From assembly GCF_008802365.1 (NCBI RefSeq), contig NZ_VZQZ01000005.1:62001-126000 (forward strand): a DNA stretch of 64,000 nucleotides, written 5' to 3'. A program made the translations under genes and the position numbers. The DNA comes from Oryzomonas japonica (lineage in GTDB: Bacteria; Desulfobacterota; Desulfuromonadia; Geobacterales; Pseudopelobacteraceae). A model generated the notes under the pieces. That model was not told the origin of the DNA. It did no database searches and saw only the letters and a list, made by a program, of their open reading frames with translations. Positions 40,949 through 52,258 of this stretch are shown here, in pieces. The first letter of the stretch is position 1; each line of letters begins with the position of its first letter.

Positions 40949-42739
40949 TCAAACGGTCTGGACCATGGTCCTGTGTCGCCGGCGGAGCGGGATATACAGG
41001 CCTGCCGCCATCATCAGCGCGGCGGCCATGGCTGCGGGGTGGGCAACGGCCATGACGACCGGGGTCAGGATCAGTCGCGCCGCCCAGCGCAGGGTCTCAT
41101 GGCGGGCGATGAAGTCCGCCAGCGGCGGGCTGAAGCGGTAGTAGAACTCCACAAAGGCCCGGCCGGGGGCGTTGGTCAACAGATAATGGTCGCGGAACTC
41201 GCGCAGCACCCGGACCTGGGGATGAAGGTAGCTGCCGTAGGCGGCGGTGGCGATGAAGCAGCCGCCGCCACCACCGCCGCCGCCGCCGGAGGGCGTGCGC
41301 GTGACTTGGCTCCCGTCGCTGCTGAACCCGGCAAAGAGGTTGTCGCTGCCGGTGGTGTTTGCCAGGAGGAGTACAACCTCGGTGGTCGCGCCGAAACCGG
41401 GTATCGTTATCTGGCTGCTGCCGACGCCGGCGGTGAACGAGTTGATGCTGTTCCCTGTTTTGCTGAACGCGACCGCAGAAATGCCGGTATCGGCGGTGAG
41501 GGTAATGGTCAGGGTGGCGGGCGAGGTTGCCGACGGCACCATGCGGAAAAAAGCAAACGAGTAATGGGGCAGGATTACGGATGGGGAGGGGGTGGAGGTA
41601 CCCGCAACCGGGTAGGATGTAAAGGTCCCCGTCATGGCCGCCGCTGGGATCAGCGGTATCTCCGGCTGGTGGGTACTCCAGGCACCGGTGTACAGCTTGC
41701 CGGCATACCCAAGGAAGTCCGTGCTCAGGCTTGAGCCGCTGGCCTGCAATAAGGTGTCGATTATGGGTATCATGGGGATATCGCCCTGTCCGGCTGGTGC
41801 CGTTGTCGCCAGGCGTTCCCAAAAGCTGCGCACGATGCTCTGCCCGCCATGGGCCTCGGCAAGATGGCGGTTGAACAGCCAACGGCCGTATCCACCTCCC
41901 GTGGTGATGCTGGGGGCGATATCGATGCTCAGGTTCGTGTTCAGCAGCGCCGCGTCGAGATAGGCGTAGAGCTGGTTGACGTTGTCGTACACCTCATCTT
42001 CGTACCAGGTGGAGGTCGCCTCGGCGTACCAGATATCGAAGAAAAAGTTGTAGCCGTACTGGATGGCGTGGTGATATTCATGGGCTGCGGTGATCTGGAG
42101 GCTTTGCAGGGGCGTGTAGACCTGGGGGTGGAATATCGGACTGGTGAAATCCTTGTCGATCTCGATGTAGCTCCCGTAGGCGTTGGTAAAGCCGGGGGAG
42201 GGCGACGAAGAGGTCGATGTCGTCTGGCCGTATATCTTCAACGCAGCCAGGCTGCGCAGGTAGATGTGGTACGGGGTGCCCGGCGGCGGGTGGTAGCCGT
42301 CGGCGGTCATGTAGGTTGCGTAGACGCTCTCGAAGGTGTCGGCCACGGCCTGCACCCAGGATGGGACGGTATACCCGGCTGCCGGCGTCGGGACATCGCT
42401 GCCCGATGTGGCATAGTGGATCAGGAAGTGCCCGCCGCTGGAGAGGAGGGTCGCCTCGCCCGTCAGCGCCGGTGCGGCCAGTTGTTTGGCCAGCGTCTTC
42501 CGGGTCGCCGGTTCCAGCAGGCTCCAGTCCCTGCTGAGCTCGTGTTTGAGCGGCGTTCCGCATTGGATGGCTCCGGCCGTCTCTGCCGTCGTGGACAGAA
42601 TCGCCTTTTCCAGTGCGCTGCCGCCCTGCTCATTGAAAGCGGCCAGGTAATAATCGTCGAGCGGCCCGGCAGCCCCCGGCAGGGAGAGGCCAAGCACGCA
42701 AGCAAACGCCACCGCAAGCCGTGTGAACGCCATTGTCAT
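40949..42739 (-). CDS. Secreted putative zinc metalloprotease with CFI-box C-terminal domain
   Basis: A 596-residue exported protein with a signal peptide (about 1-25, ending GAAG). The zinc motif HEYHH (in [13 protein letters not shown]) lies near residue 218, and WYEDEVYD follows as a likely third-ligand region. From about residue 490 comes a run of nine Gly, then [19 protein letters not shown], the CFI-box found at the C-terminus of many deltaproteobacterial surface proteins. A hydrophobic helix and Arg-rich tail (PLRRRHRT) end it, resembling a sorting signal. The gene's ATG overlaps the stop of the small secreted protein before it. The proteolytic target is unknown. Confidence 0.78.
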   Translation of the reverse strand: MTMAFTRLAVAFACVLGLSLPGAAGPLDDYYLAAFNEQGGSALEKAILSTTAETAGAIQCGTPLKHELSRDWSLLEPATRKTLAKQLAAPALTGEATLLSSGGHFLIHYATSGSDVPTPAAGYTVPSWVQAVADTFESVYATYMTADGYHPPPGTPYHIYLRSLAALKIYGQTTSTSSSPSPGFTNAYGSYIEIDKDFTSPIFHPQVYTPLQSLQITAAHEYHHAIQYGYNFFFDIWYAEATSTWYEDEVYDNVNQLYAYLDAALLNTNLSIDIAPSITTGGGYGRWLFNRHLAEAHGGQSIVRSFWERLATTAPAGQGDIPMIPIIDTLLQASGSSLSTDFLGYAGKLYTGAWSTHQPEIPLIPAAAMTGTFTSYPVAGTSTPSPSVILPHYSFAFFRMVPSATSPATLTITLTADTGISAVAFSKTGNSINSFTAGVGSSQITIPGFGATTEVVLLLANTTGSDNLFAGFSSDGSQVTRTPSGGGGGGGGGCFIATAAYGSYLHPQVRVLREFRDHYLLTNAPGRAFVEFYYRFSPPLADFIARHETLRWAARLILTPVVMAVAHPAAMAAALMMAAGLYIPLRRRHRTMVQTV

Positions 42740-43251
42740 CAATCCACCATCCTTTTGCCCACGCGCAATGCTATGAGCGACGTTTGATCGCTTTCTACCC
42801 GCACGTTCCTGGCCAGGGGGCCCTCTCCGACGACATACCGCCCCGCTGGGAGCACGGCGATGAAATACCCCTGCTCGTCGGTCTGTACCGTTGTCACGAC
42901 GTTGGTGCCCGATGAGATCGGCAGACGCATGGCAGGGGCGGCCAGGTACCCGGCCCCGCCGGTCAGTTTGCCGCCCGCACTCTGGATGTAGCAGATGCCG
43001 GCCACGGCCCCCGTGCCTGCCGGCAGGGCGACCGCCTCAATCCTCGCACCGGGGAGCGCGACCACCGGCCGAACCCCGTCCCGCACCGCCACGGCGCGCT
43101 TCCCGTCTGCCGCCAGGCCGGCGACAAAGCGGCTTCCGTCGAAATGGTAATAATTCCAGGCACCATTCGGCCGTTTCGCGGCGGCTACGGCCGCACCGCC
43201 CAGGAACAGGCAGACGACCACGGCGAGTATGAGGTTGAAACCGGCGGCCAT
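42739..43251 (-). CDS. Exported small protein with carboxypeptidase-regulatory-like fold
   Basis: A 170-residue protein with a signal peptide (about 1-25, ending AVAAA). The rest is beta-rich, with [21 protein letters not shown] near 130-150. That resembles the repeating G-x-Y/F...L.PG.Y.V pattern of CarboxypepD_reg or Cna-B folds. It probably serves as an exported accessory or binding protein. Its stop overlaps the start of the metalloprotease gene (TGATG), so the two are made together. The ATG at 43251 has GGAG seven bases upstream; a longer start at 43281 would place charged residues before the signal. Confidence 0.65.
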   Translation of the reverse strand: MAAGFNLILAVVVCLFLGGAAVAAAKRPNGAWNYYHFDGSRFVAGLAADGKRAVAVRDGVRPVVALPGARIEAVALPAGTGAVAGICYIQSAGGKLTGGAGYLAAPAMRLPISSGTNVVTTVQTDEQGYFIAVLPAGRYVVGEGPLARNVRVESDQTSLIALRVGKRMVD

Positions 43252-43347
43252 AGGGGCGCTCCGAAAGGGGGAAATTCCCAAAATGCGCGCTATTGTGCAG
43301 TAAGTTGCGGGTGCGAGTCAAACGGAATGAAGCCGGACTATCTTTAC

Positions 43348-43376
43348 TTGACAAAACAGATACATATTTATAAATT
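43348..43376 (+). promoter_or_regulatory. Sigma-70-type promoter of metK
   Basis: TTGACA (43348-43353), 17 bp, TAAATT (43371-43376), with TATAAA overlapping at shorter spacing. It leaves a leader of about 90 nt before metK. I compared the leader by eye with SAM riboswitch cores and saw no match. Confidence 0.65.
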
Positions 43377-43473
43377 AACAGGTTCATTCGACGAGTATTT
43401 CAGTATGGGTTCCGATCCGTCGGTTCCAGGGCTTTAGAGAGCAATAATTGCCATCAGAGAGGAGTTCCGTTTC

Positions 43474-44640
<1,167 letters not shown>

Positions 44641-44726
44641 GGGCCCGAGCCGCACAGCGTTGCATACATCCTGACGAGTGGATGGTCAAGGCCGGGGCGG
44701 TTGCGAAACCGCCCCGTTCTGTTAGC

Positions 44727-44910
44727 AGGTTGTTGAAAAACAGCCATCTTGCCGCCGTCCTCGAAAACCGCCTTGTGACTTCGGCCTGCGGCCTCACCCT
44801 TCGGGCGCCTTCGCGGTCCAATTTCACAAGTGAAATTGTGCGGCGTAGCGCTGCTACACCTCCGCGGGGCTTTCTGCGGGTGCGACGATCTGACTATTTT
44901 TGAACAACCT
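44727..44910 (+). repeat. Dispersed hairpin repeat, copy R3 (184 bp, long form)
   Basis: Same ends as R1 but with an extra segment of about 63 bp in the left arm (from about 44777, containing GGCCTGCGGCC and AATTTCACAAGTGAAATT). It lies 86 bp after metK and about 45 bp before the leuB promoter. The rest of the gap 44641-45014 holds only that promoter. Confidence 0.9.
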
Positions 44911-44956
44911 AAATTTTTGACAACCCATCAGTGTGCCCGAAAACTGATACCCGCTG

Positions 44957-44986
44957 TTGACAAAACAGGGGTATAGAAATTAGTAT
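44957..44986 (+). promoter_or_regulatory. Sigma-70-type promoter of leuB
   Basis: TTGACA (44957-44962), an 18-bp spacer and TAGTAT (44981-44986) lie 28 bp upstream of the leuB start. The leader is short, so leucine attenuation is not evident. Confidence 0.65.
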
Positions 44987-45014
44987 ACTACAGAGACTTA
45001 CAGAGGAGATTTAC

Positions 45015-46102
<1,088 letters not shown>

Positions 46103-46103
<1 letters not shown>

Positions 46104-46279
46104 CCTGAATCCGTGACGCCTGAACGGCTCCTCTCGCTTACCATGCCTCAGCCCAGGCATTGCCGGTTATGTCTCCGCCGTAGCGGAGGACGCACGGCAA
46201 AGCAGGCATGACGCTAAATGGGAGGCGTTGGGTTCCGGCATGTCGCTCGTTCCACCGTTCAGTCGTCACGGATTCAGGT
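46103..46279. repeat. 177-bp element with 25-bp terminal inverted repeats
   Basis: The left arm at 46103-46127 (starting ACCTGAATCCGTGACG) and the right arm at 46255-46279 match as reverse complements at 24 of 25 positions. The inside contains further hairpins (TCCGCCGTAGCGGA at 46172-46185) and no reading frame with support. It looks like a MITE or a large structured intergenic repeat. It starts on the last base of the leuB stop codon and ends 37 bp before asd. Confidence 0.75.
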
Positions 46280-46315
46280 GTAACTAATCACATCTTCGGA
46301 AAAAAGGAACAGACT

Positions 46316-47416
46316 ATGAAAGTCGGAATCGTCGGTTGGCGCGGTATGGTCGGTTCGGTCCTCATGCAGCGGATGCAGGAGGAAGGTGATTTCGCTACCG
46401 GTATCGAACCGGTGTTCTTCTCCACATCCCAGGCCGGGCAGCCGGCCCCCATGAACGCCGGCACCCTCAAGAGCGCCGACGATATGGCCGAGTTGAAAAA
46501 GCTCGATGTCATCCTCACCTGTCAGGGGGGCGACTACACCAAGGCGGTTCACCCGGAGTTGCGCAGGCAGGGGTGGAACGGCTACTGGATCGACGCGGCC
46601 AGCACCCTGCGCATGGAGCCGGAGGCGGTCATCGTCCTCGACCCGGTCAACCGCAACGTCATCGATAGCGCCCTGGCCAAGGGACAGAAGGACTTCATCG
46701 GCGGCAACTGCACCGTCAGCCTGATGCTGATGGGGCTGGGGGGGCTGTTCCGGGCCGGGCTGGTGGAATGGCTCACCTCCATGACCTACCAGGCGGCTTC
46801 CGGCGCCGGGGCTCCCAACATGCGCGAACTGCTGGCCCAGAAGGGGGCCCTGCACGACTCGGTCGCGCACCTGCTCAAGGACCCCTCGTCGGCCATTCTG
46901 GAGATCGACCGGAAGGTGACCGCCACCCTGCGCAGCGATGCCCTGCCCAAGAAGGAGTTCGGCTACCCCCTGGCCGGGAGTGTGCTCCCCTGGATCGACA
47001 AGGAGGTGGAGGACGGCCAGAGCCGCGAGGAGTGGAAAGGATTTGCCGAAACCAACAAGATCCTGGGCACGGCCGCGCCGATCCCGGTGGACGGCATCTG
47101 CGTGCGGGTCGGCGCCATGCGCTGCCACAGCCAGGCGTTGACCATCAAGCTGAATAAGGACGTGCCGCTGGCCGACATCGAGCAGTTGATCGCCAACGAC
47201 AATCAGTGGGCCAAACTGGTGCCCAACACCAAGGCAGATACCTTGGCCCAGCTCACCCCGGCTGCGGTCTCCGGCACCCTGACGGTTCCGGTCGGTCGCG
47301 TGCGCAAGATGCGGATGGGACCCCACTACCTGCAGGCCTTCACCTGCGGCGATCAGCTTCTGTGGGGTGCTGCGGAGCCGCTGCGGCGCATGTTGCGGAT
47401 CCTCGTTGAGAAGTAA
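46316..47416 (+). CDS. asd: Aspartate-semialdehyde dehydrogenase
   Basis: A 366-residue NADPH-dependent enzyme converting aspartyl phosphate to aspartate semialdehyde for lysine, threonine, methionine and diaminopimelate synthesis. Motifs: [18 protein letters not shown], the catalytic Cys in [13 protein letters not shown] and [14 protein letters not shown]. Its insertion pattern is that of the gammaproteobacterial-type enzyme rather than the shorter Gram-positive form. The ATG at 46316 follows AAAGGA. It is probably transcribed with leuB through the inverted-repeat element, or from a promoter inside it. Confidence 0.95.
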   Translation: MKVGIVGWRGMVGSVLMQRMQEEGDFATGIEPVFFSTSQAGQPAPMNAGTLKSADDMAELKKLDVILTCQGGDYTKAVHPELRRQGWNGYWIDAASTLRMEPEAVIVLDPVNRNVIDSALAKGQKDFIGGNCTVSLMLMGLGGLFRAGLVEWLTSMTYQAASGAGAPNMRELLAQKGALHDSVAHLLKDPSSAILEIDRKVTATLRSDALPKKEFGYPLAGSVLPWIDKEVEDGQSREEWKGFAETNKILGTAAPIPVDGICVRVGAMRCHSQALTIKLNKDVPLADIEQLIANDNQWAKLVPNTKADTLAQLTPAAVSGTLTVPVGRVRKMRMGPHYLQAFTCGDQLLWGAAEPLRRMLRILVEK

Positions 47417-47508
47417 TGAATGAGAACGTGCCTTGTGCGCAAGCCTTGAGCAAGTCTTCGGGCAGCCTTGACCTTGCACAAAAATCACGTTTTTCAGGTA
47501 ACGTCGGA

Positions 47509-47530
47509 GCGCCCCTTCATGGGGCGTTTT
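47509..47530 (+). terminator. Rho-independent terminator after asd
   Basis: CGCCCC and GGGGCG form a stem with loop TTCAT, followed by TTTT. It lies 93 bp after the asd stop. Confidence 0.75.
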
Positions 47531-47558
47531 CTGTTTAACCTAAAGACGGTAGTTATTC

Positions 47559-47708
47559 ACCACAAAGGCACAAAGAGCACAAAGGATTCACAAAGTTAGC
47601 GGCGAAAAGGTACCCACACAAAAGGAGAGTCCAGCCAATTATGAAATTGTCGTATAACTGGCTGGAATCATTATTTGTGTAACTTTGTGTACTTTGTGTC
47701 TTTGTGGT
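47559..47708. repeat. Nested intergenic dyad repeat, CACAAAG type
   Basis: The outer left arm at 47559-47598 (ACCACAAAGGCACAAAGAGC and on) pairs with 47680-47708 (ending GTGTCTTTGTGGT). A second, inner dyad CCAGCCA (47631-47637) pairs with TGGCTGG (47659-47665). It occupies most of the gene-free gap 47417-47737 before the U32 gene. A transcript could fold into a long two-level hairpin. Confidence 0.75.
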
Positions 47709-47737
47709 AAACTATTCTCTTAGGTCTAAGGAACCAA

Positions 47738-50110
47738 ATGTCTATTTCACCACAAAAACCCGAACTCCTGGCCCCGGCCGGGTCCCTGGAATCCTTCTTT
47801 GCCGCCATGGAAAAGGGGGCCGACGCGGTCTATGCCGGCATGCGCGATTTCTCCGCCCGGGCCCGGGCCAAGAACTTCACCCTGGGGCAGATGGAACGGA
47901 TGCTGGCCTATGCCCACGGCCACGGCCGACGGATCTATATCACCCTCAACACCCTGGTGAACGAGAAGGAACTGCCCCAGTTGGTGGATACCCTGGCCGC
48001 CCTGGCGGGGATGCGGGTGGACGGGGTGATCCTTCAGGATCTGGCCGTGGCCCGGCTGATCCGTCGCCACTTTCCCACCATACCGCTTCACGCCTCGACC
48101 CAGCTGACCATTCACAACACGGCCGGCGTCAAGATGCTGGAGAATCTGGGGTTCCAGCGGGCGGTACTGGCCCGCGAACTGGCTCTGGACGAGGTGGCGG
48201 CCATTGCCGCGGCCACGCCGGTGGAGATCGAGACCTTCATCCACGGCGCCCTCTGCTTCTCCGTCTCGGGACAGTGCTTCTTCTCCTCCTACCTGGGGGG
48301 GCACAGCGGCAACCGGGGGCGCTGCGCCCAGCCCTGCCGCCGCCTGTATAACCATCGCGGCAAAGAGGGGCATTACTTTTCCACCAGCGACCTGTCGGCC
48401 ATCGACATGCTGCCGGAACTGGCCCGGGCCGGGGTGAAATCCCTCAAGATCGAGGGGCGCATGAAATCGGCCGAGTACGTGGCCAGCGTGGTGGAGGCCT
48501 ACCGCCTGGTGCTGGATGCGCCGGAACGGTCCCGCAAGGAGGCGCTGGGCGCCGCCAAGGAGATCCTGAAATACTCCTTCGGCCGCACCCCGACCAAGGG
48601 CTTTCTGGCCTCCCAGCAGCCGGACGATATCGCCAACCCGTGGCAGAAGGGGGGGACCGGGCGTTTCGTCGGCCAGATCAAGTCTGTCAAGGGCAACCGC
48701 CTGACCTTCGAGAGCCGGGACGCCCTGTACGTGGGGGATCGGCTGCGGGCCCAGCCCAAGAGCGATATGGCCGGCCAGGCCTGGACCGTGCGCGAACTGT
48801 TCGTGGGGCGCAAGAAGGTGATGGAGGCGAAGGCGGGGAGCGTGGTGGAGGTGGAAACACCTTTCCGCTTCACGGCCGGGGATGCGGTCTACAAGGTATC
48901 CTCCCGCGAGGCCTTCACCCTGAGCGAAAACGCCTGTCTGCGGCGGCTGGAGTCGGTGCAGCGGGACAAGGTGCCGTGCCGGTTGCGGGTCACCCTGAAC
49001 GACGGCGTCATGCACCTGGAGGCCGAGGTCGGCGGCATGCAGTACCCGTTCCAATTTCCCCTCGGCCCGTTGGAGCCGGCCCGTAGCGGCGACATGCAGG
49101 CGGTGCTCCAGGGGCAGTTTGCCAGGACCGGCGAGACCCCTTTCCTGCTGGAATCCCTGGAGGCCCCCGGCTTTCCGGCGGTGCTGATACCGTCGGCCAC
49201 CTTCAAGGAGCTACGGCGGCAGTTCTACCGGCAGTTGGACGAGGCGCTTTCCACGGGGTTCCGTGAGCGGATCGCCGCGGCCCGGGCCGCGGCCCTGCGT
49301 GATGTGGCGGCGTTTCGCGCCGGCTCTCCCCATGCCGCTCCCAAGGAAACCCTGGCGGTGGTCATGGACCAGCCCAAGGAGTGGCGTTTCCCGCTGCAAA
49401 ACGGCGCCGATGTCACGATCCTGCCGCTCTCCCGGGCGGCCATCCACCAGCTCCCCGGGGTTATCCCCCGCATGCGCGGCTTTGAGGAGCGCATGATCTG
49501 GCAACTCCCCTTCATGATCTTCGACCGGGACATACCCCTGTACCGCGATACCCTGCGCCAGTTGCACCAGGCGGGATTCCGGCGCTTCGAGGCGGCGAAC
49601 CTCTCCCACTTCCATCTGTTCAAGGGGCTGGCGGACCTGCACATCTCCACCTGGCACCGCTGTTTTTCCCTCAACAGCCAGGCCCTGGCCGCCTGGCAGG
49701 AGTTGGGGGCCGAGATCTGCACCCTCTATATCGAGGACGACGCCGCCAATCTGGCGGAGCTTCTGGCTGCAGGGATCGACGTGGAGCGGCGGGTGATCGC
49801 CTATGCGCCGCTGCCGGTCATGACCACCAAGATCCGCATCAAGGACGTGCACAGCAACATTCCGCTTCACTCGGACCGGGGAGAGGCGTATAGTGTCACC
49901 AGCCGGGACGGCCTCCAAACCATCTCCGCCGCCACACCCTATTCCCTGACCGCCCGTCACGGCGAGCTGCGCCGGGCGGGGTGCGGCTCCTATGTGATCG
50001 ACCTGCGCCAGGCGCCCCGGGAGAGCTGGAACGAGATCCTGGCGGCCTTCAAGGCGGGGCGCGAGATTCCCGGCACGACGGAGTTCAACTACGCTGCGGA
50101 ACTGGTGTGA
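47738..50110 (+). CDS. Large U32-family protein (collagenase-like peptidase / RlhA type)
   Basis: A 790-residue cytoplasmic protein. The U32 signature lies near residue 166: ETFIHGALCFSVSGQC, with further cysteines in RGRCAQPCRR, probably iron-sulfur ligands. The N-terminal part (KPELLAPAGSLESFFAAMEKGADAVYAGM) is a TIM-barrel. A beta-rich middle and a second barrel-like C-terminal region (DUF3656-like) make it the long form. Long U32 proteins in E. coli (RlhA) hydroxylate 23S rRNA, while others act in ubiquinone synthesis; the peptidase label is historical. The ATG follows AAGGAACC. The downstream nuclease gene starts 5 bp after its stop. Confidence 0.88.
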   Translation: MSISPQKPELLAPAGSLESFFAAMEKGADAVYAGMRDFSARARAKNFTLGQMERMLAYAHGHGRRIYITLNTLVNEKELPQLVDTLAALAGMRVDGVILQDLAVARLIRRHFPTIPLHASTQLTIHNTAGVKMLENLGFQRAVLARELALDEVAAIAAATPVEIETFIHGALCFSVSGQCFFSSYLGGHSGNRGRCAQPCRRLYNHRGKEGHYFSTSDLSAIDMLPELARAGVKSLKIEGRMKSAEYVASVVEAYRLVLDAPERSRKEALGAAKEILKYSFGRTPTKGFLASQQPDDIANPWQKGGTGRFVGQIKSVKGNRLTFESRDALYVGDRLRAQPKSDMAGQAWTVRELFVGRKKVMEAKAGSVVEVETPFRFTAGDAVYKVSSREAFTLSENACLRRLESVQRDKVPCRLRVTLNDGVMHLEAEVGGMQYPFQFPLGPLEPARSGDMQAVLQGQFARTGETPFLLESLEAPGFPAVLIPSATFKELRRQFYRQLDEALSTGFRERIAAARAAALRDVAAFRAGSPHAAPKETLAVVMDQPKEWRFPLQNGADVTILPLSRAAIHQLPGVIPRMRGFEERMIWQLPFMIFDRDIPLYRDTLRQLHQAGFRRFEAANLSHFHLFKGLADLHISTWHRCFSLNSQALAAWQELGAEICTLYIEDDAANLAELLAAGIDVERRVIAYAPLPVMTTKIRIKDVHSNIPLHSDRGEAYSVTSRDGLQTISAATPYSLTARHGELRRAGCGSYVIDLRQAPRESWNEILAAFKAGREIPGTTEFNYAAELV

Positions 50111-50115
50111 TTTCG

Positions 50116-50643
50116 ATGAAAACGTTTTTCACCGTTCTTGCGCTGCTCCTGTCGGTCGGTGCCGATGCCCATGCGGGCCGCATCATCGACGGGATGGTGC
50201 GGGCGGTCTACGATGGCGATACGGTGTTGCTGGCCACGCGGGAGGATAGCCGGCTCAAGGTGCGCCTGTACGGCATCGACGCCCCTGAAACCACCAAGCC
50301 GGACAGCCCCGGGCAACCCTTCGGGGAGATCTCCCGGCGGACCCTGATGTACAAGATCATGGGCCGCCAGGTTTCCGTGGAGGTCATGGATATCGACCAG
50401 TACCACCGCACGGTGGCGGTCATCCGCTATGCCGACCGTGACATCAACCGGGACATGGTGGCTGAAGGTATGGCCTGGGCCTACCGCCAGTATCTGCAAG
50501 GGCCGTACGCCTCGGAGTATATCGGCGTGGAGGAGTTGGCCCGCGCCCGGCACAAAGGGCTCTGGCGGGACGCCAACCCGCAACCGCCCTGGGAGTTCCG
50601 TCATGCCCAGGAGGGGGGCGGCAGGCGCCGCGGCCGCCGTTAG
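50116..50643 (+). CDS. Exported thermonuclease-family (SNase-like) protein
   Basis: A 175-residue staphylococcal-nuclease-fold protein with a signal peptide (about 1-20, ending AHAG). Active-site positions are retained: VYDGDTVLL (Asp), VRLYGIDAPE (Arg, Asp and Glu) and YHRTVAVI (second Arg). The C-terminus is Arg/Gly-rich. It would cut nucleic acid in the periplasm, calcium-dependent in the archetype. It begins 5 bp after the U32 gene with no clear ribosome site, so translation is probably coupled. It is followed after 57 bp by the HyfC-like gene. Confidence 0.87.
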   Translation: MKTFFTVLALLLSVGADAHAGRIIDGMVRAVYDGDTVLLATREDSRLKVRLYGIDAPETTKPDSPGQPFGEISRRTLMYKIMGRQVSVEVMDIDQYHRTVAVIRYADRDINRDMVAEGMAWAYRQYLQGPYASEYIGVEELARARHKGLWRDANPQPPWEFRHAQEGGGRRRGRR

Positions 50644-50700
50644 TACCCTGAAGACCGGCCGCACAGGGCACCAGCATCGCAACGGGAGGAACACATTCGG

Positions 50701-51609
50701 GTGATTGATCTCCTGATCCATCTCGTACTGATCATCCTCATCCCCCCCCTGCTGCCGGGGGTGATCAACCGCACCAAGGCCGCCTTTGCGGGTCGCACCG
50801 GTGCGCCGCTGCTCCAACCCTATTACGACCTCTACCGACTGCTGCGCAAGGGCACGGTCTTCAGCCGCACCACCACCTGGGTGTTCCGGGCCGGCCCGAT
50901 AGTGACCCTGGCCGCAACCCTGGCCGCCGCCCTGTTTATCCCCCTTGGCAACCATGCCCCCCCCCTCTCGTTCAACGGCGACATGATCCTGTTCGTGTAC
51001 CTGCTGGCCCTGGGGCGTTTCTTCACCACGGTCGCAGCCCTGGACACCGGTTCCAGCTTCGAGGGGATGGGCGCCGCCCGCGAGGTGACCTTCTCCTGCC
51101 TGGCCGAGCCGGTGGTGCTGATCACCCTCCTCGTGCTGTCGCGCCTGTCCGGCTCGCTTTCCCTGGCCGGCATCCTGACCCATAGCTCCACCACGCTCTG
51201 GCTGGCCTCCGGCGCCTCACTGATCCTCTTGGTGGCGGGCCTGTTCATGGTCCTCCTGGCCGAGAACTGCCGCATCCCCTTCGACGACCCCACCACCCAC
51301 CTGGAACTGACCATGATCCACGAGGTGCTGGTGCTGGACCACAGCGGCCCCGCCTTCGGTATGATCACCTATGGCGCGGCGCTCAAGCTCTCAATCCTTT
51401 CCGCCCTTTTTCTTCACGTGGCCCTGCCGTTGCGGAATGCCGATCCGTACCTGGACTGGCTCGTCTTCGTGATCTCCATGATCCTTCTGGCGGTTGCCAT
51501 CGGCGTGGTGGAATCCTGCATGGCCCGCCTCCGCATGACCCGCGTCCCCCAGATGCTCCTGGCGGCCTGCGTCATGGCGGCTTTTGCCATGATCCTGGTA
51601 GTAAGGTGA
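50701..51609 (+). CDS. HyfC/HycD/NuoH-like membrane subunit
   Basis: A 302-residue membrane protein with about eight helices, homologous to HycD/HyfC and NuoH. In complex I-type enzymes it links the soluble arm to the membrane arm. Motifs: PPLLPGVINRTKAAFAGRTGAP near the start (quinone-site-like loop), SSFEGMGAAREVTFSCLAEP and ENCRIPFDDPTTHLELTMIHE, with conserved charged residues. The start codon is GTG, with GGGAGG about 13 bases away. It is the first of four tightly packed genes. A HyfB-like antiporter subunit, usually just before it, is not here; a nuclease gene occupies that place. Confidence 0.9.
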   Translation: MIDLLIHLVLIILIPPLLPGVINRTKAAFAGRTGAPLLQPYYDLYRLLRKGTVFSRTTTWVFRAGPIVTLAATLAAALFIPLGNHAPPLSFNGDMILFVYLLALGRFFTTVAALDTGSSFEGMGAAREVTFSCLAEPVVLITLLVLSRLSGSLSLAGILTHSSTTLWLASGASLILLVAGLFMVLLAENCRIPFDDPTTHLELTMIHEVLVLDHSGPAFGMITYGAALKLSILSALFLHVALPLRNADPYLDWLVFVISMILLAVAIGVVESCMARLRMTRVPQMLLAACVMAAFAMILVVR

Positions 51610-51613
51610 GGTT

Positions 51614-52258
51614 ATGAGTTCCTTTGCCGACCAATTGCTGGTGCTGGTGCTGCTGATCAACATCCTCATCCTGGGAACCCACCGGGCCCGCGTCGCCATC
51701 CGCGCCATTGCCCTCCAGGGGGTCGTCCTGGGGATGATGCCGCTCCTGATCCACCCGGTGCAGGGGCATATCCTGTTGATCACCCTGTTTGTGGTGCTGG
51801 CAAAGGGGGTCTGCATCCCCTGGCTGCTCTTCGGCGCCCTCAGCAAGATCGAATTCAGCGAGGACCTGCCGCCGTTTCTCGGTTATGCCGGCAATGTCAT
51901 CGCCGGCGCCGTGGCCACCGTGATGGCGTTCGCCTTCGCCGCACGGCTCCCATTGGCCCCCCACCACCAGGAGCTGTTGACCGTACCGGCAGCGTTGGCC
52001 ACCATTCTGGCCGGGTTCATCGCCCTTGCCAGCCGCCGCAAGGCCATCAACCAGGTCATCGGCTACCTGATGCTGGAGAACGGCATCTTCATCTTCGGCC
52101 TGCTCCTGACGGAAGCCATGCCGCTGATGGTGGAGGCGGGGGCGCTCCTGGACCTGATCGCCGGCATCTTCGTCATGGGGATCATCATCAACCAGATCGG
52201 CCGTGAATTCTCATCCATCGACACCAGCCGCATGACCGCCCTGCGGGAGGAAGAGTAA
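51614..52258 (+). CDS. HyfE/NuoK-like membrane subunit
   Basis: A 214-residue membrane protein with six or seven helices. It has the NuoK-like part in residues 1-100 and the pattern RRKAINQVIGYLMLENGIFIFGLLL near 140, as in hydrogenase-4 subunit E. The ATG begins 4 bp after the HyfC-like stop. Its own stop shares one base with the next ATG (TAATG). It is part of the proton- or sodium-conducting membrane arm. Confidence 0.9.
   Translation: MSSFADQLLVLVLLINILILGTHRARVAIRAIALQGVVLGMMPLLIHPVQGHILLITLFVVLAKGVCIPWLLFGALSKIEFSEDLPPFLGYAGNVIAGAVATVMAFAFAARLPLAPHHQELLTVPAALATILAGFIALASRRKAINQVIGYLMLENGIFIFGLLLTEAMPLMVEAGALLDLIAGIFVMGIIINQIGREFSSIDTSRMTALREEE

Noticed and set aside
43377-43473. SAM riboswitch in the metK leader
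   Set aside because: The leader is only about 90 nt, and no SAM-I, SAM-II or SAM/SAH core motif could be matched by eye.
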